A stretch of 64,000 bases of DNA from Haloferax namakaokahaiae. Lineage in GTDB: Archaea > Halobacteriota > Halobacteria > Halobacteriales > Haloferacaceae. The stretch covers positions 1,612,001 to 1,676,000 of the forward strand of contig NZ_JBHTAA010000005.1 of the NCBI RefSeq assembly GCF_042663225.1, in the 5' to 3' direction. The notes under the pieces were generated by a model that saw nothing but the letters and a program-made list of their open reading frames with translations, did not search any database and was not told the origin of the DNA. A program made the position numbers and the translations under genes. Of the stretch, positions 8,434-17,705 are shown piece by piece; the stretch's first letter is position 1, and each line of letters starts with the position of its first letter.

Positions 8434-9807
8434 ATGAGCACGACCCCTCCCGGACCGAAGGGCGTTCCCTTGTTCGGCGCGAGCAGGCAGTACGCGCGCG
8501 ACCCGTTTCACTTCCTGACGGCAGTCTCGGAGGCCTACGGCGACGTGATTCACTTCGACCTCGGGCCGTTGGAGACCTACATGCTCACCAACCCCGAAGA
8601 CATCCAGCGAGTGCTGGTGAGCGAGTCGGCGAAGTTCAGAAAGCCGCGGTTTCAGGACCGAGCAATCGGCGACTTACTCGGTGACGGCCTGTTGATGAGC
8701 GAGGGCGCGACGTGGCAGAGACAGCGCCGACTCGCCCAACCCGCCTTCGACGTGCGACGGATTTCGACCATGTCGGAGATGATGACCGACCGCACCGAGT
8801 CCATGCTCACTGGCTGGCACGACGGCGACGTCGTGGATATCCAGTTGGAGATGGCCCGTCTCACCGTCGAAATCATCGTCGATGCGATGTTCGGTTCCGA
8901 CCTCGACGACGAGCGTATCAAACTCGTCCAAGAGCACCTCGAACCGCTCGGCGCACGATTCGAACCCGACCCCCTGCGCTTCCTGATGCCCGACTGGGCG
9001 CCGACCCGCGAGAACCGCGACTACAAACACGCGCTGTCGGTGCTCGAAGCGGTCATCTGGGACATCGTGGACGAACGCCGCGGGAGCGAGTACGCCACCG
9101 AACCGGCGTCGTCAGTTGCGGGTGAACCGGTCGGCGACGAACCGATGGACCTCCTTTCCATCCTCCTTCGGGCCTACGACGAGGGCGAGCAGACGGAGAA
9201 GAACCTCCGCGACGAACTCATGACGATGCTCTTGGCGGGCCACGATACGACCGCCCTCACGCTCACCTACGCGTGGTACCTGCTGTCGCAACATCCTGAG
9301 GCCGAAGCCAAACTCCAGCGAGAGTTGGACGAGGTGCTCGGCGGGCGGACGCCGACGTTCGAAGACGTGCGGAAACTGGAGTACACCGAGCGCGTGCTCA
9401 ACGAGGCGATGCGCCTCTATCCACCAGTATATGTGATGTTCCGCGAGGCGAAGGCCGACGTTCGGCTCGGCGGCTATCGCGTCCCCGAAGGCTCGGCAAT
9501 CATGCTCCCGCAGTGGGTCGTCCACCGGTCGGAGCGCTGGTGGGACAATCCACTCGAATTCGACCCGGATAGGTGGAAGCCGGAGAACGCGCGGAATCGG
9601 CCGCGCTTTGCGTACTTTCCGTTCGGCGGCGGCCCGCGCCACTGCATCGGCAAACACCTCTCGCTGCTCGAAGGGCGACTCATCCTCGGCACCGTCGCCC
9701 AAGAGTACGAACTCGACTACATCCGCGACGAACCGTTCAGCCTCCGCGGGTCGCTGACGATGCATCCCCGCGAACCGATGGGGATGCGACTCACGCGTCG
9801 AGAGTAG
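8434..9807 (+). CDS. Cytochrome P450
   Basis: P450 of 457 aa. The I-helix oxygen-activation motif MLLAGHDTTALTL, the K-helix ExxR in NEAMRLYPP, and the heme-cysteine loop FGGGPRHCIGKHLSLLEGRL are all intact. The N-terminus PPGPKGVPLFG lacks a hydrophobic anchor, so it should be a soluble cytoplasmic enzyme that depends on ferredoxin or another donor. A ferredoxin gene is in the window (35723-35995) but far away. Start ATG at 8434 fits the family better than the longer open frame. Substrate unknown; no biosynthetic cluster surrounds it. Confidence 0.93.
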   Translation: MSTTPPGPKGVPLFGASRQYARDPFHFLTAVSEAYGDVIHFDLGPLETYMLTNPEDIQRVLVSESAKFRKPRFQDRAIGDLLGDGLLMSEGATWQRQRRLAQPAFDVRRISTMSEMMTDRTESMLTGWHDGDVVDIQLEMARLTVEIIVDAMFGSDLDDERIKLVQEHLEPLGARFEPDPLRFLMPDWAPTRENRDYKHALSVLEAVIWDIVDERRGSEYATEPASSVAGEPVGDEPMDLLSILLRAYDEGEQTEKNLRDELMTMLLAGHDTTALTLTYAWYLLSQHPEAEAKLQRELDEVLGGRTPTFEDVRKLEYTERVLNEAMRLYPPVYVMFREAKADVRLGGYRVPEGSAIMLPQWVVHRSERWWDNPLEFDPDRWKPENARNRPRFAYFPFGGGPRHCIGKHLSLLEGRLILGTVAQEYELDYIRDEPFSLRGSLTMHPREPMGMRLTRRE

Positions 9808-9851
9808 AGAGGATAGGGGGAAGAGAGGAAAGAGAGACCAGCGCCGCCCCG

Positions 9852-10349
9852 TTAGGCCGGCAGCGAAACCGTCGCCACCGACTCGCGGAACTCGGGGTCG
9901 TAGAGTTCGAGTCGGGAGACGGTCCACGTGATGGGGTCGATATCGCGTTCTGCGAGCGCCTGTGCGTCCGCGAGCGACCCACTTCGAGCGAGCGTGACGT
10001 GCGGTGTGTAGTTCTCGCCTTCTAATCCTTCGACAGTCCCGAATTCGTCGGTGAGTCGGTCGTGCAGGTCGAAGAGACCGGGACTCTCGATTGCGAGGTA
10101 GACGACGGGCGCAGAGCCGACCGGCGGCGACTCGAAGTAGTCGATGCCCGTGACTTGCACTTCGAAGGCGGGCGAACCGCGCAGTGCGTGCCGGAGCGAT
10201 TCTTGGAGGCGCTTGCGATTCGAGTCTTCGAATCGCTTGCAGACGAGCGTGTGTCGGTCGCGTATCCGGTCGAACGCGGTGAGATACGGAAACAGGTCCG
10301 ATGCGAGCCGAGAGACCTGGCCGGGAACCGGGACGTTCAGACTGTACAC
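9852..10349 (-). CDS. 2H phosphoesterase (2'-5' RNA ligase / cyclic phosphodiesterase family)
   Basis: Protein of 165 aa with the two HxT/S-type motifs that define the 2H superfamily: RHTLVCK (about residue 33) and PHVTLARSG (about residue 116), each followed by a hydrophobic strand. Relatives hydrolyse or ligate 2',5'-phosphodiester or cyclic-phosphate ends of RNA. GTG start at 10349 begins VYSLNVPVPG, which fits the first strand of the fold. Convergent with the P450 gene. The substrate cannot be told from sequence. Confidence 0.8.
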   Translation of the reverse strand: MYSLNVPVPGQVSRLASDLFPYLTAFDRIRDRHTLVCKRFEDSNRKRLQESLRHALRGSPAFEVQVTGIDYFESPPVGSAPVVYLAIESPGLFDLHDRLTDEFGTVEGLEGENYTPHVTLARSGSLADAQALAERDIDPITWTVSRLELYDPEFRESVATVSLPA

Positions 10350-10433
10350 ACCCGTCTCTCACGGGTCGAAGAGAAAGACGTATCGACAGCGAGCGCGGTG
10401 TGCGCCCAGAAGTCAGATTCGGTCCAGAAACGG

Positions 10434-10628
10434 TTAGATTCGGTCGAGGAGCCAGAGGACGATGATAGCGATGACCACGAGACCGAGCAGCGGTCGAAGC
10501 GGCCCGAGCAACCAGCTAAAGAGGTCGAGAATCTCGCCGACGATTTCGAGACCCACCCAGATGAGCACGAGCACCAGCACGATTCGGACGAGACTATCCG
10601 CCTCGAGTTTTCCGCGGTCTGGCAGCAT
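10434..10628 (-). CDS. Small two-helix membrane protein
   Basis: Protein of 64 aa: a short charged N-terminus (MLPDRGKLEAD), a first hydrophobic helix (about 14-40), a turn with GPLRP, and a second helix (about 46-62) ending LLDRI. Conserved-looking small haloarchaeal membrane protein without a known role. It is transcribed away from the SPFH gene at 10691, sharing a 62-bp divergent promoter region, so co-regulation or a partner role with the SPFH protein is possible but unproven. Confidence 0.72.
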   Translation of the reverse strand: MLPDRGKLEADSLVRIVLVLVLIWVGLEIVGEILDLFSWLLGPLRPLLGLVVIAIIVLWLLDRI

Positions 10629-10690
10629 GGAAGGCCCTCAGTCGCTCGAAGCCAAATACTTGGTGGCCGGATAGGTTTACATCCCGCCCG

Positions 10691-11893
10691 ATGCTACGTC
10701 AACACATGGACAGCATGTTCTACCAACTCGGGAAACTGTCGTCATCCTCGCCGACGGTTGGCGGTCCTCGTCTCCCGCGTTGGATTGGTCCCCTTGCGAT
10801 TGCTATCCTCGCGTTCGGTCTCGCCGTCGTCCTCTTGCCGGTGACGCCGGTGACTATCGTCGGGTACGTCCTGCTCGCGCTCGCCATCGCCGCGGTCTAC
10901 GACGCGGTCGAAATCGTCCAAGCGTACGAGAAGCGGACGCTCACCGTCTTCGGCGGCTATAAGGGAATCCTCGAACCCGGCATCAACTTCGTCCCGCCGT
11001 TCGTCTCGAAGACCTACCGCTTCGACATGCGGACCCAGACGCTGGACGTGCCGACCCAAGAGGCCATCACCGAGGACAACTCGCCGGTGACCGCCGACGC
11101 CGTCGTCTACATCCGCGTGATGGACCCCGAGCGGGCCTTCCTCGAAGTGGACCACTACAAACGCGCCGTGTCGCTCCTCGCGCAGACGACGCTTCGGGCC
11201 GCGCTCGGCGACATGGAACTCGACGACACGCTCGCCCGGCGCGACCAGATCAACTCTCGGATCCGCGTCGAACTCGACGAACCCACCGACGAGTGGGGGG
11301 TTCGCGTCGAATCGGTCGAAGTCCGCGAGGTGAAACCCTCGAAAGACGTCGAGAACGCGATGGAACAACAGACCGCCGCCGAGCGCCGTCGCCGTGCCAT
11401 GATTCTCGAAGCGCAGGGTGCGCGCCGCTCTGCGGTCGAGAAGGCAGAGGGTGACAAGGCGTCGAACGTCATCCGCGCACAGGGGAAGAAAGAGTCCGCC
11501 ATCCTCCGGGCGCAGGGTGATGCGATTTCGACCGTCCTTCGGGCGAAGTCCGCCGAGTCGATGGGCGAGCGCGCCATCATCGACAAGGGCATGGAGACGC
11601 TGGCGAGTATCGGCACGTCGCCCTCGACGACGTACGTCCTCCCGCAGGAACTCACCTCGCTGCTCGGTCGCTACGGAAAGGGCCTGACCGACAGCGCAGT
11701 CAAACAGCAACCGAGTCTCGACAGTCTGGCGTTCGACGCAGAGACGCGCGAGTTGCTCGGACTCGACGACATCGACGAACTCATCGGCGAAGTCGAGGCC
11801 GCGGAGGCCGCCGCCGAAGCGGAGGCGAGAGCGGGCGTCGATATCGAAATCGAAGACGGCGGCACGGAGATGGAAGAAGAGCGCGAATCGTAG
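10691..11893 (+). CDS. SPFH-domain (stomatin/prohibitin-like) membrane protein
   Basis: Protein of 400 aa. Two hydrophobic N-terminal segments (about 32-50 and 53-72) are followed by the SPFH/band-7 domain beginning VQAYEKRTLTVFGGYKGILEPGINFVPPF, then a long alanine/glutamate-rich coiled coil (about 220-300) containing EQQTAAERRRRAMILEAQG and related repeats, and an acidic tail. Known family members form ring or cage oligomers that organise membrane domains and proteases. No NfeD partner gene is adjacent, but a small membrane protein is divergent. Start ATG 10691 is used; 10706 and 10715 are alternatives. Confidence 0.88.
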   Translation: MLRQHMDSMFYQLGKLSSSSPTVGGPRLPRWIGPLAIAILAFGLAVVLLPVTPVTIVGYVLLALAIAAVYDAVEIVQAYEKRTLTVFGGYKGILEPGINFVPPFVSKTYRFDMRTQTLDVPTQEAITEDNSPVTADAVVYIRVMDPERAFLEVDHYKRAVSLLAQTTLRAALGDMELDDTLARRDQINSRIRVELDEPTDEWGVRVESVEVREVKPSKDVENAMEQQTAAERRRRAMILEAQGARRSAVEKAEGDKASNVIRAQGKKESAILRAQGDAISTVLRAKSAESMGERAIIDKGMETLASIGTSPSTTYVLPQELTSLLGRYGKGLTDSAVKQQPSLDSLAFDAETRELLGLDDIDELIGEVEAAEAAAEAEARAGVDIEIEDGGTEMEEERES

Positions 11894-11944
11894 GTGGATT
11901 CCCAGACAGACGTCGCGCCGGTCACCAACCAGACGTCGTGCTGG

Positions 11945-12982
11945 CTACCAGTTGAGTTGGCCACCGGACTGATATTCGGTGACCTGCGTCTCGAAGAAGT
12001 TCTTCTCCTTGTTCAAATCGACCTGTTCGGTCATCCACGGGAACGGATTTTCCGTCTCGAACTCGGCGTCCATTCGCAGTTGGCCGAGACGGCGGTCGGC
12101 GACGTATTCGACGTATTCGACGAACTGTTCGGCGCTCATCCCGAGTACGTCGGGCGGACACGCCTCGCGGGCGTAGGTCGCTTCGAGCGCTACCGCCTCG
12201 ACGACGAGTTCCCTGACCTCCGCTTCGAACTCGTCGGTCCAGACGCCGGGGTTCTCGTCTCGAATCGTGTTGATGAGGTCGATACCGAAGTTGAGGTGGA
12301 GCGATTCGTCGCGCATGATGTACTCGAACTGCTCGCCGACGCCGACCATCTTCCCGCGGCGCTTGAGCGCGAGCATCGTGGCGAATCCGGCGTAGAAGAA
12401 CACGCCTTCCATGATGACGTAGAAGCCCACGAGGTCACGCAGGAACGCCCGAAGGTCGTCGTCGGTCTCGATGGTGAAGTCGTCGCGGTCGATTGCTTGG
12501 GTCAGTTCGACGACGAACTCGTCTTTGTCCGCGATAGCGGGGATGCGGTCGTACATGCCGTACATGTACTCGGGGTCGAAGCCGAGCGAGTCACAGCAGT
12601 AGATGAACGTGTCCGTGTGAATCGCCTCCTCGTAGGCCTGTCGGAGGAGGTACTGGCGACACTCGGGGGAGGTGACGTGGTCGTAGATGGCGAGGACGAT
12701 GTTGTTGGCCGTGAGCGATTCGGCAGTCGAGAAAAAGCCGAGATTCCACTCGACGAGGCGGCGCTCGGAGTCGGTGAGTTCGCCCGTCTTCCACTGGTGT
12801 ACGTCGTCGCCCATCGGGACCTCTTCGGGAACCCAGTTGTTGGCGACGCCCTGTTTGTAGTACTCGCGGGCCCAGTCGTAGTCGATTGGCAGTATCTTGT
12901 TCGGGTCGTGATGGCTGTCGTTGTTGACGATTGGCATTGTCGGATAGCGAAGGTGGTCGAAGTCGGTTCGGTCGGCACTCAC
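11945..12982 (-). CDS. nrdB: Ribonucleotide reductase small (R2) subunit, class Ic-like
   Basis: R2 protein of 345 aa. Metal ligands can be read directly: E88 (FFSTAESL), E119 and H122 (EEAIHTDTF), E192 (MEGVFFYAGF), E226 and H229 (MRDESLH). The residue four after H122, which is the radical tyrosine in classical class Ia enzymes, is Phe126. Together with Glu instead of Asp as first ligand, this is the Chlamydia-type class Ic pattern, in which a Mn/Fe centre replaces the tyrosyl radical. Overlaps nrdA by 4 bp and is translated after it. The class assignment is inferred from residues; the cofactor needs chemistry. Confidence 0.93.
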   Translation of the reverse strand: MSADRTDFDHLRYPTMPIVNNDSHHDPNKILPIDYDWAREYYKQGVANNWVPEEVPMGDDVHQWKTGELTDSERRLVEWNLGFFSTAESLTANNIVLAIYDHVTSPECRQYLLRQAYEEAIHTDTFIYCCDSLGFDPEYMYGMYDRIPAIADKDEFVVELTQAIDRDDFTIETDDDLRAFLRDLVGFYVIMEGVFFYAGFATMLALKRRGKMVGVGEQFEYIMRDESLHLNFGIDLINTIRDENPGVWTDEFEAEVRELVVEAVALEATYAREACPPDVLGMSAEQFVEYVEYVADRRLGQLRMDAEFETENPFPWMTEQVDLNKEKNFFETQVTEYQSGGQLNW

Positions 12983-15450
12983 TGACAGGCGTCACACGTC
13001 GGGTCTTCGACCGACGGAAGGTCGCACGAACCACTCGTCTCGTCTTCCATGCCGGTCGAATCGGCGTCAGCATCGCCGTCGGTCGAATCGGCATCGTCAG
13101 AGACCCGGAACTGCGTGTCGTCGTACTCGCTGGTATCGAGCGTGGACTTCTCTATCTGTGACGCGCCGAGTGTCCGCAGGTAGTAGGTCGTCTTGAGACC
13201 GAGTTCCCACGCGGTCTCGTACACGTCGGCGAGGAGTTCGCCGTCGGTACTCGGGAAGAAGACGTTGTGCGACTGGCTTTGGTCGATCCACACCGCGCGC
13301 TGGGCGGTGAGATGAAGCAGGTGACGCGGGTCGAGTTCGAACGCGCCGCGGTGGAGTGCTCGAATCTCTTCGGGAATCTCGTCGATATCACCGACAGACC
13401 CATCGTGATAGGTCAGCAGGTCGCGCATCTGGTCGTCCCACAGCCCTTCGGCTTCGAGGTCAGAGACGAGGTGTCTGTTGACGACGGTGAAATCGCCGGA
13501 CATGTTGGACTTCACGTACAGATTCGAGTAGCGCGGTTCGATAGACGGCGTCGTCCCCGCAATCGTGGAGATAGTCGCCGTCGGTGCGACGGCCATCGTA
13601 TTGGAGTTGCGCATGCCGTGTTCGGCGACGTGGTCGCGGACGTGGTCCCAGTCCAGCGACTCGGTTCGGTCGAGTGGAATCTCGCGGCCGCGCTCGGCTT
13701 CGAGCAGGTCCACCGTATCTTGCGGGAAGAGGTTTCGGTCCCACTTCGACCCCTCGTAGGTCTCGTAGGTGCCGCGCTCTTTGGCGAGTTTCGAAGACCC
13801 GAGGATGGCGTGATACGCGAGCATCTCGGCGGCGTCGTTGGCGACATCGACGGCTTCGGCGTCGCCCATCGGAACGCCGAGTTCGACGAGCGCTTCGTGA
13901 AAGCCCATCATCCCGAGACCGACTGGTCGGTGCCGCATGTTGGAGCGTTCGGCGCGGTCGGTCGGGTAGAAGTTGAGGTCAACGACGTTATCGAGCATTC
14001 GCATCGCCGTCTCAACCGTTTCGGCCAGCCTCTCGCGGTCGAACCCGGAGCCATCGCCTGCGACGTGGGCGGCGAGGTTGACAGACCCGAGGTTACAGAC
14101 GGCGGTCTCTTCCTGCGACGTGTTGAGCGTGATTTCGGTACAGAGGTTCGAGGAGTGGACGGTGCCGACGTGGTCCTGTGGCGAGCGGACGTTACAGGCG
14201 TCTTTGAACGTAATCCACGGGTGTCCGGTCTCGAAGAGGCGAGTGAGCATCGTTCGCCAGAGGTCCGCGGCATCGACGCGCTCGAACTGTTCGAGTTCGC
14301 CCTCGTCGGCGAGGCGTTCGTACTCCTCGTAGCGCTCTTCGAACGCCGTGCCGTAGGTCTCGTGGAGGTCCGGAACCTCGTTCGGTGAGAAGAGCGTCCA
14401 CTGTTCGTCGGCCGCGACTCGCTTCATGAAGAGGTCGGGGACCCACGCCGCGGTGTTCATGTCATGGGTTCGCCTGCGCTCGTCGCCGGTGTTTCGCTTC
14501 AAGTCGAGGAAGTCACGGAAGTCGAGGTGCCAGCATTCGAGGTACGCCGCGGCCGCGCCACGCCGTTTGCCGGAGCGGTTGATAGCCGAGGTGACGTCGT
14601 TCGAAATTTTGAGGAACGGCACCGTACCGGTGGATTCGACGCCCGTCGAGGAGATGAGCGACCCGGCGGCACGGACGTTGGTCCAGTCGTTACCGAGACC
14701 ACCGGACCACTTCGAGAGGTTCGCGTGCGCCTTGTAGGAGTCGAAGATGTCGTCGAGGTCGTCTTGGACCGTCGTGAGATAGCACGACGAGAGCTGTGGA
14801 TGGGTGGTTCCGGCGTGGAAGAGCGTCGGCGTCGAAAAGAGGAACCGAAGCGTCGAGAGCAGGTGATAGAACGCTTTGGCCCGCTCCTGTCGCTCGGATT
14901 CGTCTTCGCGGAGTGCGATTCCCATCGCCACCCGCATGAAGAACGCTTGGAGGAGTTCCAGTCGGTCGCCGTCGGTCGTCTTGAGGAAGTAGCGCTGGTA
15001 CAGCGTATCGACGGCCATGTAGTCGAACTGCGAGTCGCGGTCGAGTTCGAGTTCGGCCGCGAGGTCAGCGAGGTCGTAGTCGGCCATTCGGTCGTCGAGC
15101 AACTCCGCTTCGACACCCCGTTCGATGTGCTCGACGAACGTCTCGCGGTAGACGCTGTCTCGACTCTCGTCGTCTGGTCGCGTCCCGGCGACTTCCTCGA
15201 AGTATCCCTGCAAGAAGACGTCGGCCGCGAGGTCGTCGTACGACGGGTCGCGGTCGATACGGGCGGTGAGAACGTCGGTGACGACGTCGAACAGTTCCGC
15301 ACGAGATGCGCCGTCGTACAGATTTCGACGTGCCTCGGTACGGACTGCCTCGAACATCTGGTCGGAGAGCGATACACCCGTCCGCGAGACTGCACGGTCG
15401 AGAACCGTCCGAATCGCCTCGTCTAACTCGGTCGTTGCTGTGGAACTCAT
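12979..15450 (-). CDS. nrdA: Ribonucleotide reductase large (R1) subunit
   Basis: R1 protein of 823 aa from ATG 15450. The active-site triad segment SSNLCTEITLN (N, C, E), the redox cysteines in LSSCYLTTVQDD and TAVCNLGSVNL, and a C-terminal cysteine pair CDACQ that would be re-reduced by thioredoxin-type proteins are all present. The N-terminal region resembles an ATP-cone area but lacks an obvious KRDG start, so allosteric control there is uncertain. Upstream in-frame ATG at 15498 would add 16 residues without family support. First gene of the nrdAB operon; an inverted repeat lies 44-69 bp upstream. Confidence 0.93.
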   Translation of the reverse strand: MSSTATTELDEAIRTVLDRAVSRTGVSLSDQMFEAVRTEARRNLYDGASRAELFDVVTDVLTARIDRDPSYDDLAADVFLQGYFEEVAGTRPDDESRDSVYRETFVEHIERGVEAELLDDRMADYDLADLAAELELDRDSQFDYMAVDTLYQRYFLKTTDGDRLELLQAFFMRVAMGIALREDESERQERAKAFYHLLSTLRFLFSTPTLFHAGTTHPQLSSCYLTTVQDDLDDIFDSYKAHANLSKWSGGLGNDWTNVRAAGSLISSTGVESTGTVPFLKISNDVTSAINRSGKRRGAAAAYLECWHLDFRDFLDLKRNTGDERRRTHDMNTAAWVPDLFMKRVAADEQWTLFSPNEVPDLHETYGTAFEERYEEYERLADEGELEQFERVDAADLWRTMLTRLFETGHPWITFKDACNVRSPQDHVGTVHSSNLCTEITLNTSQEETAVCNLGSVNLAAHVAGDGSGFDRERLAETVETAMRMLDNVVDLNFYPTDRAERSNMRHRPVGLGMMGFHEALVELGVPMGDAEAVDVANDAAEMLAYHAILGSSKLAKERGTYETYEGSKWDRNLFPQDTVDLLEAERGREIPLDRTESLDWDHVRDHVAEHGMRNSNTMAVAPTATISTIAGTTPSIEPRYSNLYVKSNMSGDFTVVNRHLVSDLEAEGLWDDQMRDLLTYHDGSVGDIDEIPEEIRALHRGAFELDPRHLLHLTAQRAVWIDQSQSHNVFFPSTDGELLADVYETAWELGLKTTYYLRTLGASQIEKSTLDTSEYDDTQFRVSDDADSTDGDADADSTGMEDETSGSCDLPSVEDPTCDACQ

Positions 15451-15493
15451 GGTGGGTGAACGACCGGTTCCCAGCGCATCACTCGACAGTGTC

Positions 15494-15519
15494 GCCACTA
15501 CAGAACCGCCCGTAGTGGC
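15494..15519. promoter_or_regulatory. Inverted repeat upstream of nrdA
   Basis: Perfect 8-bp arms GCCACTAC and GTAGTGGC separated by 10 bp, 44 bp before the nrdA ATG. It is in the right place for an operator or a leader hairpin controlling the reductase. The rest of 15451-15746 holds an AT-rich stretch (about 15585-15625) but no gene that I can see. Confidence 0.5.
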
Positions 15520-15746
15520 CCTGTATCGGGTAAAATCGCGGGCGAACCGGCTGTATCACTCTGTCTGCGCGAAGTGGTAAAAGAGTTACCAAGCAGAATT
15601 TCAATAATACAAGTGAATTTGTTTTGTGGACGGGTCAGTGCCATCCTCGTTGTACGCTGTAGAGGCGTCTCTGGAGACTTCGTCGAGACGGAGCCGGAGG
15701 ACTAACGCGAACGTCAGACTCGGAAAGCGGAGTGCCGAGCCGCTCC

Positions 15747-16181
15747 CTATTCTTCAGCCCGAACCGTCAGCACCGGAGCCGACGACGTTCGAACGACGCG
15801 TTCGGTGATACTCCCGATGAGGTAGTGGTCGAGACCGGTTCGGCCGTGTGTCGCCATCACGACCACGTCGATATCGGGGTCGTCGGCGTACTCGGTGATG
15901 ACCGTGTCCGGAACGCCTTCTTCGACGATTCGTTCCGTGGTGATGTCGTCTGGTAACGCTTCGAGCGCGGCGTCGGCCGCACGTTCGGCGCGTTCGAGTT
16001 CGGATTCCTGCCACACGTCGGGTGCGATACCCGACGACGGCGACTCGAATCGGTTGCGTGAGTCGGCGACCGACAGGACGTGAACCGTCGCGTCGGAGGT
16101 CCGTGCGAGACTCGCCGCGTGTTCGATAGTCGATTCGGTCGCATCGCTACCGTCGGTGGGGACGAGGATGTTGTCGTACAT
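15747..16181 (-). CDS. UspA-family universal stress protein
   Basis: Single-domain Usp of 144 aa. N-terminal strand MYDNILVPTDGSDATESTIEHA and the C-terminal nucleotide-binding signature GRTGLDHYLIGSITERVV (G-2x-G-9x-G-S/T type) indicate the ATP-binding subgroup. It lies 37 bp downstream of the sulfite-exporter family gene on the same strand, so the two are probably cotranscribed. UspA domains are often paired with transporters in haloarchaea. The specific signal is unknown. Confidence 0.9.
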   Translation of the reverse strand: MYDNILVPTDGSDATESTIEHAASLARTSDATVHVLSVADSRNRFESPSSGIAPDVWQESELERAERAADAALEALPDDITTERIVEEGVPDTVITEYADDPDIDVVVMATHGRTGLDHYLIGSITERVVRTSSAPVLTVRAEE

Positions 16182-16218
16182 TGGTTTGACCTAAAAAGCG
16201 AGCGTGAGTGTCGTCGGC

Positions 16219-17301
16219 TTAGATGCCGAGCGCCATCAGGAACAGCGCGAGCGAGATGACGCCGAACAGCACGCCGACGAAGTTTTTGATGGTGTCGGTG
16301 TCCAGTGCGTTCGACACGTAGGGAGCGATTTGACCGCCGAGGACCGTCGCGGGGACGGTGAAGACGACCATGTTCCACGGCGTCGAAGCCAGACTGAGCG
16401 AGTGGCCGCCGACGAGGCCGCCACCGAAGACGTGGACGAGCGAGGCGAGAATGGCCGTCAGCGCGACGACGATGTGGTTGGTCCCAATCGCAACTCGGAC
16501 GGGGACTTTGGTGCTGAGCATCGAGATGATACCGAGTTCGCCGGCGCCGAAGCCAGCGAGACCCTGGAAGGTGCCGCCGATGCTGTAGTTGGCGAAGCGG
16601 CGCAGGTAGCCGCCACGGTTGTAGCGGTAATCGCCGCCCTCGCGGTCAACGCGGGTGACAGTGCCGTTGTCGTCGGTACGGACGCCCGCAGGGCCGAGTT
16701 TGCCGGGGTCGTTCGGGAGGTTGACGGTCCCGCCGTCTGCCGCGGTGGCCTGTCCGGAGTCGGCGTGGCTGCCGGGTTCCTCGTGGTCGAGGTCGGCCTT
16801 GAACAGCAGGTAGGCCGCCGCGAGCAGGGCGATACCGAGGAGCGTGTGGAACACCACTTCTGGGATGATAAAGGAAAGCAGTGCACCGCCGACGACGAAG
16901 GGCACCGCCCCGCCGACGATGGTGAGTGCGAGTCGGCGGTCAACCAGTCCGTACTGGATGAACGCGATGGACGAACTGGAGAGACCGAACGCCTCGCTGA
17001 TGAGACCGACCTTCACCAACGTCGCGGGTTCGAGTGGATGCGCGAAGATGGGGAAGATGAAGATGAGGAACGGCACGAACAACGCCGACCCACTAATGCC
17101 AACCGTGTTCACGATAGTCGCACCGAGGACGAACACCGGGAACAGCCACCAGTACTGAAGCCAGTAGTCGGTACCGGCGTCAGCAGGGAGTGGTGCCGCG
17201 GTAAACACGGTGGCGATGAACAGCACGGGTGCGATGAACACGAGGATGTGCTGATACTTCAGGAACAACTTCTGGACGTGACTGAGAGACTGGGTACTCA
17301 T
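16219..17301 (-). CDS. TauE/SafE-family sulfite exporter-like membrane permease
   Basis: Protein of 360 aa from ATG 17301, with about eight hydrophobic segments and the TauE/SafE pattern: GISGSALFVPFLIFIFP in the N-terminal half and GFGAGELGIISMLSTKVPVRVAIGTNHIVVALTA in the C-terminal half, related by internal duplication. A hydrophilic loop (about 190-235) separates the halves. Relatives move sulfite, sulfonates or other small anions; rhodanese genes (25600-27488) in the window would fit sulfur metabolism but are not linked. Longer start at 17340 is possible. Probably in one transcript with the downstream UspA gene. Confidence 0.87.
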   Translation of the reverse strand: MSTQSLSHVQKLFLKYQHILVFIAPVLFIATVFTAAPLPADAGTDYWLQYWWLFPVFVLGATIVNTVGISGSALFVPFLIFIFPIFAHPLEPATLVKVGLISEAFGLSSSSIAFIQYGLVDRRLALTIVGGAVPFVVGGALLSFIIPEVVFHTLLGIALLAAAYLLFKADLDHEEPGSHADSGQATAADGGTVNLPNDPGKLGPAGVRTDDNGTVTRVDREGGDYRYNRGGYLRRFANYSIGGTFQGLAGFGAGELGIISMLSTKVPVRVAIGTNHIVVALTAILASLVHVFGGGLVGGHSLSLASTPWNMVVFTVPATVLGGQIAPYVSNALDTDTIKNFVGVLFGVISLALFLMALGI

Positions 17302-17705
17302 GGTTCTGTAGTCGAGTGTTGTGTCAGTGTGCAGCGACACTCGCGCCAGCGGTGTGACGCGAGGAAAACAGACCAGTTACCATACTATCAGCGGAATCGC
17401 ACCACGTGCTGCCGTCGTCACCCGTCGTGGCCGCCACGACGGGGTCGAAAGTCAGGTCGTTGGAGCGAGGCGACGAACCGACGCATCCTGCGAGCGAGGA
17501 CACGTGCATCTACGTGATGCCTCCGTTCGGAAGCACGTACTGTGCATCCCATTCGAAGCAGTCGTCCGCCGAGTTGCGGGTCACGGTGACTCGGGCTAAA
17601 CGAGGGGAGGGTGAAAAGTCTTGATGCCTCGGCCGAATGTGGTACAACGAACACACCGACGCGCGTCGAACTGGCGGCAACTGTTGCACAAACCCTCAGA
17701 GAGGT
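17302..17705. other. 404-bp region upstream of the TauE/SafE gene
   Basis: No convincing gene. A minus-strand open frame of 61 codons (17324-17509) has good haloarchaeal codons in its first half but loses them in the second, and overlaps the expected promoter area. The plus-strand frames look random. Likely holds the promoter of the permease operon and the end of the Nudix transcript. Confidence 0.5.

Noticed and set aside
17324..17509. 61-codon frame upstream of the TauE/SafE gene
   Set aside because: Codon pattern fades half-way and the frame covers the probable promoter region.
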